Part shown: in pieces, positions 4,562 to 5,245 of the stretch
Layout of the letters: each line of letters starts with the position of its first letter
Numbering within the stretch: position 1 is the first letter of the stretch
Assembly (NCBI GenBank): GCA_017526045.1
Contig: JAFXRX010000215.1
Location: 1 to 5,245, forward strand
Source of the DNA: Opitutales bacterium
Lineage (GTDB): Bacteria; Verrucomicrobiota; Verrucomicrobiia; Opitutales; Intestinicryptomonadaceae
Reading direction: 5' to 3'
Length of the DNA stretch: 5,245 bases
Program-made: the position numbers and the translations under genes
Notes under the pieces: generated by a model
Seen by the model: only the letters and a program-made list of their open reading frames with translations
The model's database searches: none
Told to the model about the DNA's origin: nothing

Positions 4562-5245
4562 TTAGAATCCTATGCACATCGACGTGCCATACCAGACAGT
4601 GTCGGAGTACGTGCCGAACGGCGCAGTCCATGTCGCTTCGGAAACGTGCGCGTTTACGTTAGCCCAGCGAACGCCGAACGAAAGCGAGCAGATTTCATTT
4701 ATGCGCAATACGAGGTCCGCATTGATGCCGACATAAGTGTAGCCGCAGGAGTCGTGGTAGATGCCCCTGAAGCCCTGGCCGTCGCCAAAGCGGAAGCGGC
4801 TGCCGTTTCTGTAGCCTACATACAAGGATGTGTCGAGCGAGAGGAAATCCTTGTCTTCGCCCAGGATCCACTTCGAAATGGGAGCGGAGTAGTCGAGGGA
4901 GAACTCAACCGTGTTGCATTCCATGTCGAAGTCGTAGAAGTAATAGAGGCTCGGAGTTACGGCAAAGTCGCCCAAGAGTTCGCTTGTGTCGTAAGACACG
5001 CCAACTTTGAGCTCGTTTGTGGTGTCGAACTTGGTTGCCTTCTTGGGGCCGAGTGAAGTGTTCCAATAGAGGGTGTAGCCCAAGTCGAATGTGAAGGCCG
5101 CAACCTGGTATGTTACGCCGAGGTTGAAGTCGGTTTCAGTGAAATTATGGTCGAGCGGAGAGTTGTTGAATACGCTCGCGTACGCGCCGAGGGCGTCGGT
5201 AAGAGCGTAGGCAACTTCAACTTCCGGCTGGAGGGAATCCTGAGC
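4562..5245 (-). CDS. Outer-membrane beta-barrel protein, TorF-like porin type, C-terminal part
   Basis: The frame is open from the window edge to a TAA at 4564-4562, giving the last 227 residues; start and signal peptide lie outside. Seen: alternating polar/aromatic strands typical of a transmembrane barrel, such as FNLGVTYQVAAFTFDLGYTLY (about residues 41-61), then ELKVGVSYD, VTPSLYYFYDFD, VEFSLDYSAP, FLSLDTSLYVGYRNG and YTYVGINADLVLRI. The final strand ends in Phe (CIGF), the usual C-terminal signal for barrel insertion by the BAM complex. Known: short Gcw_chp/TIGR02001-type barrels have this layout; the assignment to that family is by eye. The likely role is a small-solute channel or structural barrel. 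Four cysteines spread over the fragment are unusual for a barrel. A TTG at 5083 is internal, not the start. The gene converges on hpf across the repeat region. Confidence 0.72.
   Translation of the reverse strand, partial: AQDSLQPEVEVAYALTDALGAYASVFNNSPLDHNFTETDFNLGVTYQVAAFTFDLGYTLYWNTSLGPKKATKFDTTNELKVGVSYDTSELLGDFAVTPSLYYFYDFDMECNTVEFSLDYSAPISKWILGEDKDFLSLDTSLYVGYRNGSRFRFGDGQGFRGIYHDSCGYTYVGINADLVLRINEICSLSFGVRWANVNAHVSEATWTAPFGTYSDTVWYGTSMCIGF

Overview
The window reads as chromosomal DNA of a Gram-negative bacterium, most likely from the Verrucomicrobiota / wider PVC group (an Opitutae-like lineage is my best guess). The grounds are indirect. A beta-barrel protein ending in Phe implies an outer membrane. 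The gene next to coaE looks like a Rho with a very long Asn/Gln/Arg-rich N-terminal extension. Several minus-strand genes lack a Shine-Dalgarno sequence and have A/T-rich leaders. The taxonomic call is inference.

Positions 1-3591 hold a compact minus-strand gene run, read right to left: a short-chain dehydrogenase/reductase (3591-2707), gpsA (2675-1686), coaE (1642-1067) and the first 341 codons of a probable rho (1024-1, running off the window). Gaps of 31, 43 and 42 bp with no convincing terminator suggest one operon. It would join membrane phospholipid precursor supply (glycerol-3-phosphate from GpsA), coenzyme A synthesis (CoaE) and transcription termination (Rho), with an SDR of unknown substrate at its head.

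A 60-bp divergent region (3592-3651) separates this run from a plus-strand gene for a short ribosome hibernation-promoting factor (3652-4032). That gene ends in a strong intrinsic terminator (4053-4086). The divergent region can be read as two promoters whose -10 boxes overlap on opposite strands.

Positions 4087-4561 have no credible gene and are the most interesting part. They hold a tandem, structured intergenic repeat: two collinear units (A 4156-4372, B 4373-4541), a third copy of the 16-base unit head at 4542-4557, and a hairpin remnant ahead of unit A. Each unit folds back on itself. In A and B the long-arm sequences differ, yet complementarity is kept at exactly homologous positions, and the apical stem shows compensatory changes. 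I do not recognise the family. It resembles ERIC-type imperfect palindromes or a structured RNA in architecture only. One of its hairpins also looks like a bidirectional terminator between the convergent genes.

Positions 4562-5245 carry the C-terminal 227 residues of an outer-membrane beta-barrel (TorF-like porin type) on the minus strand, converging on hpf. Its N-terminus lies beyond the window.
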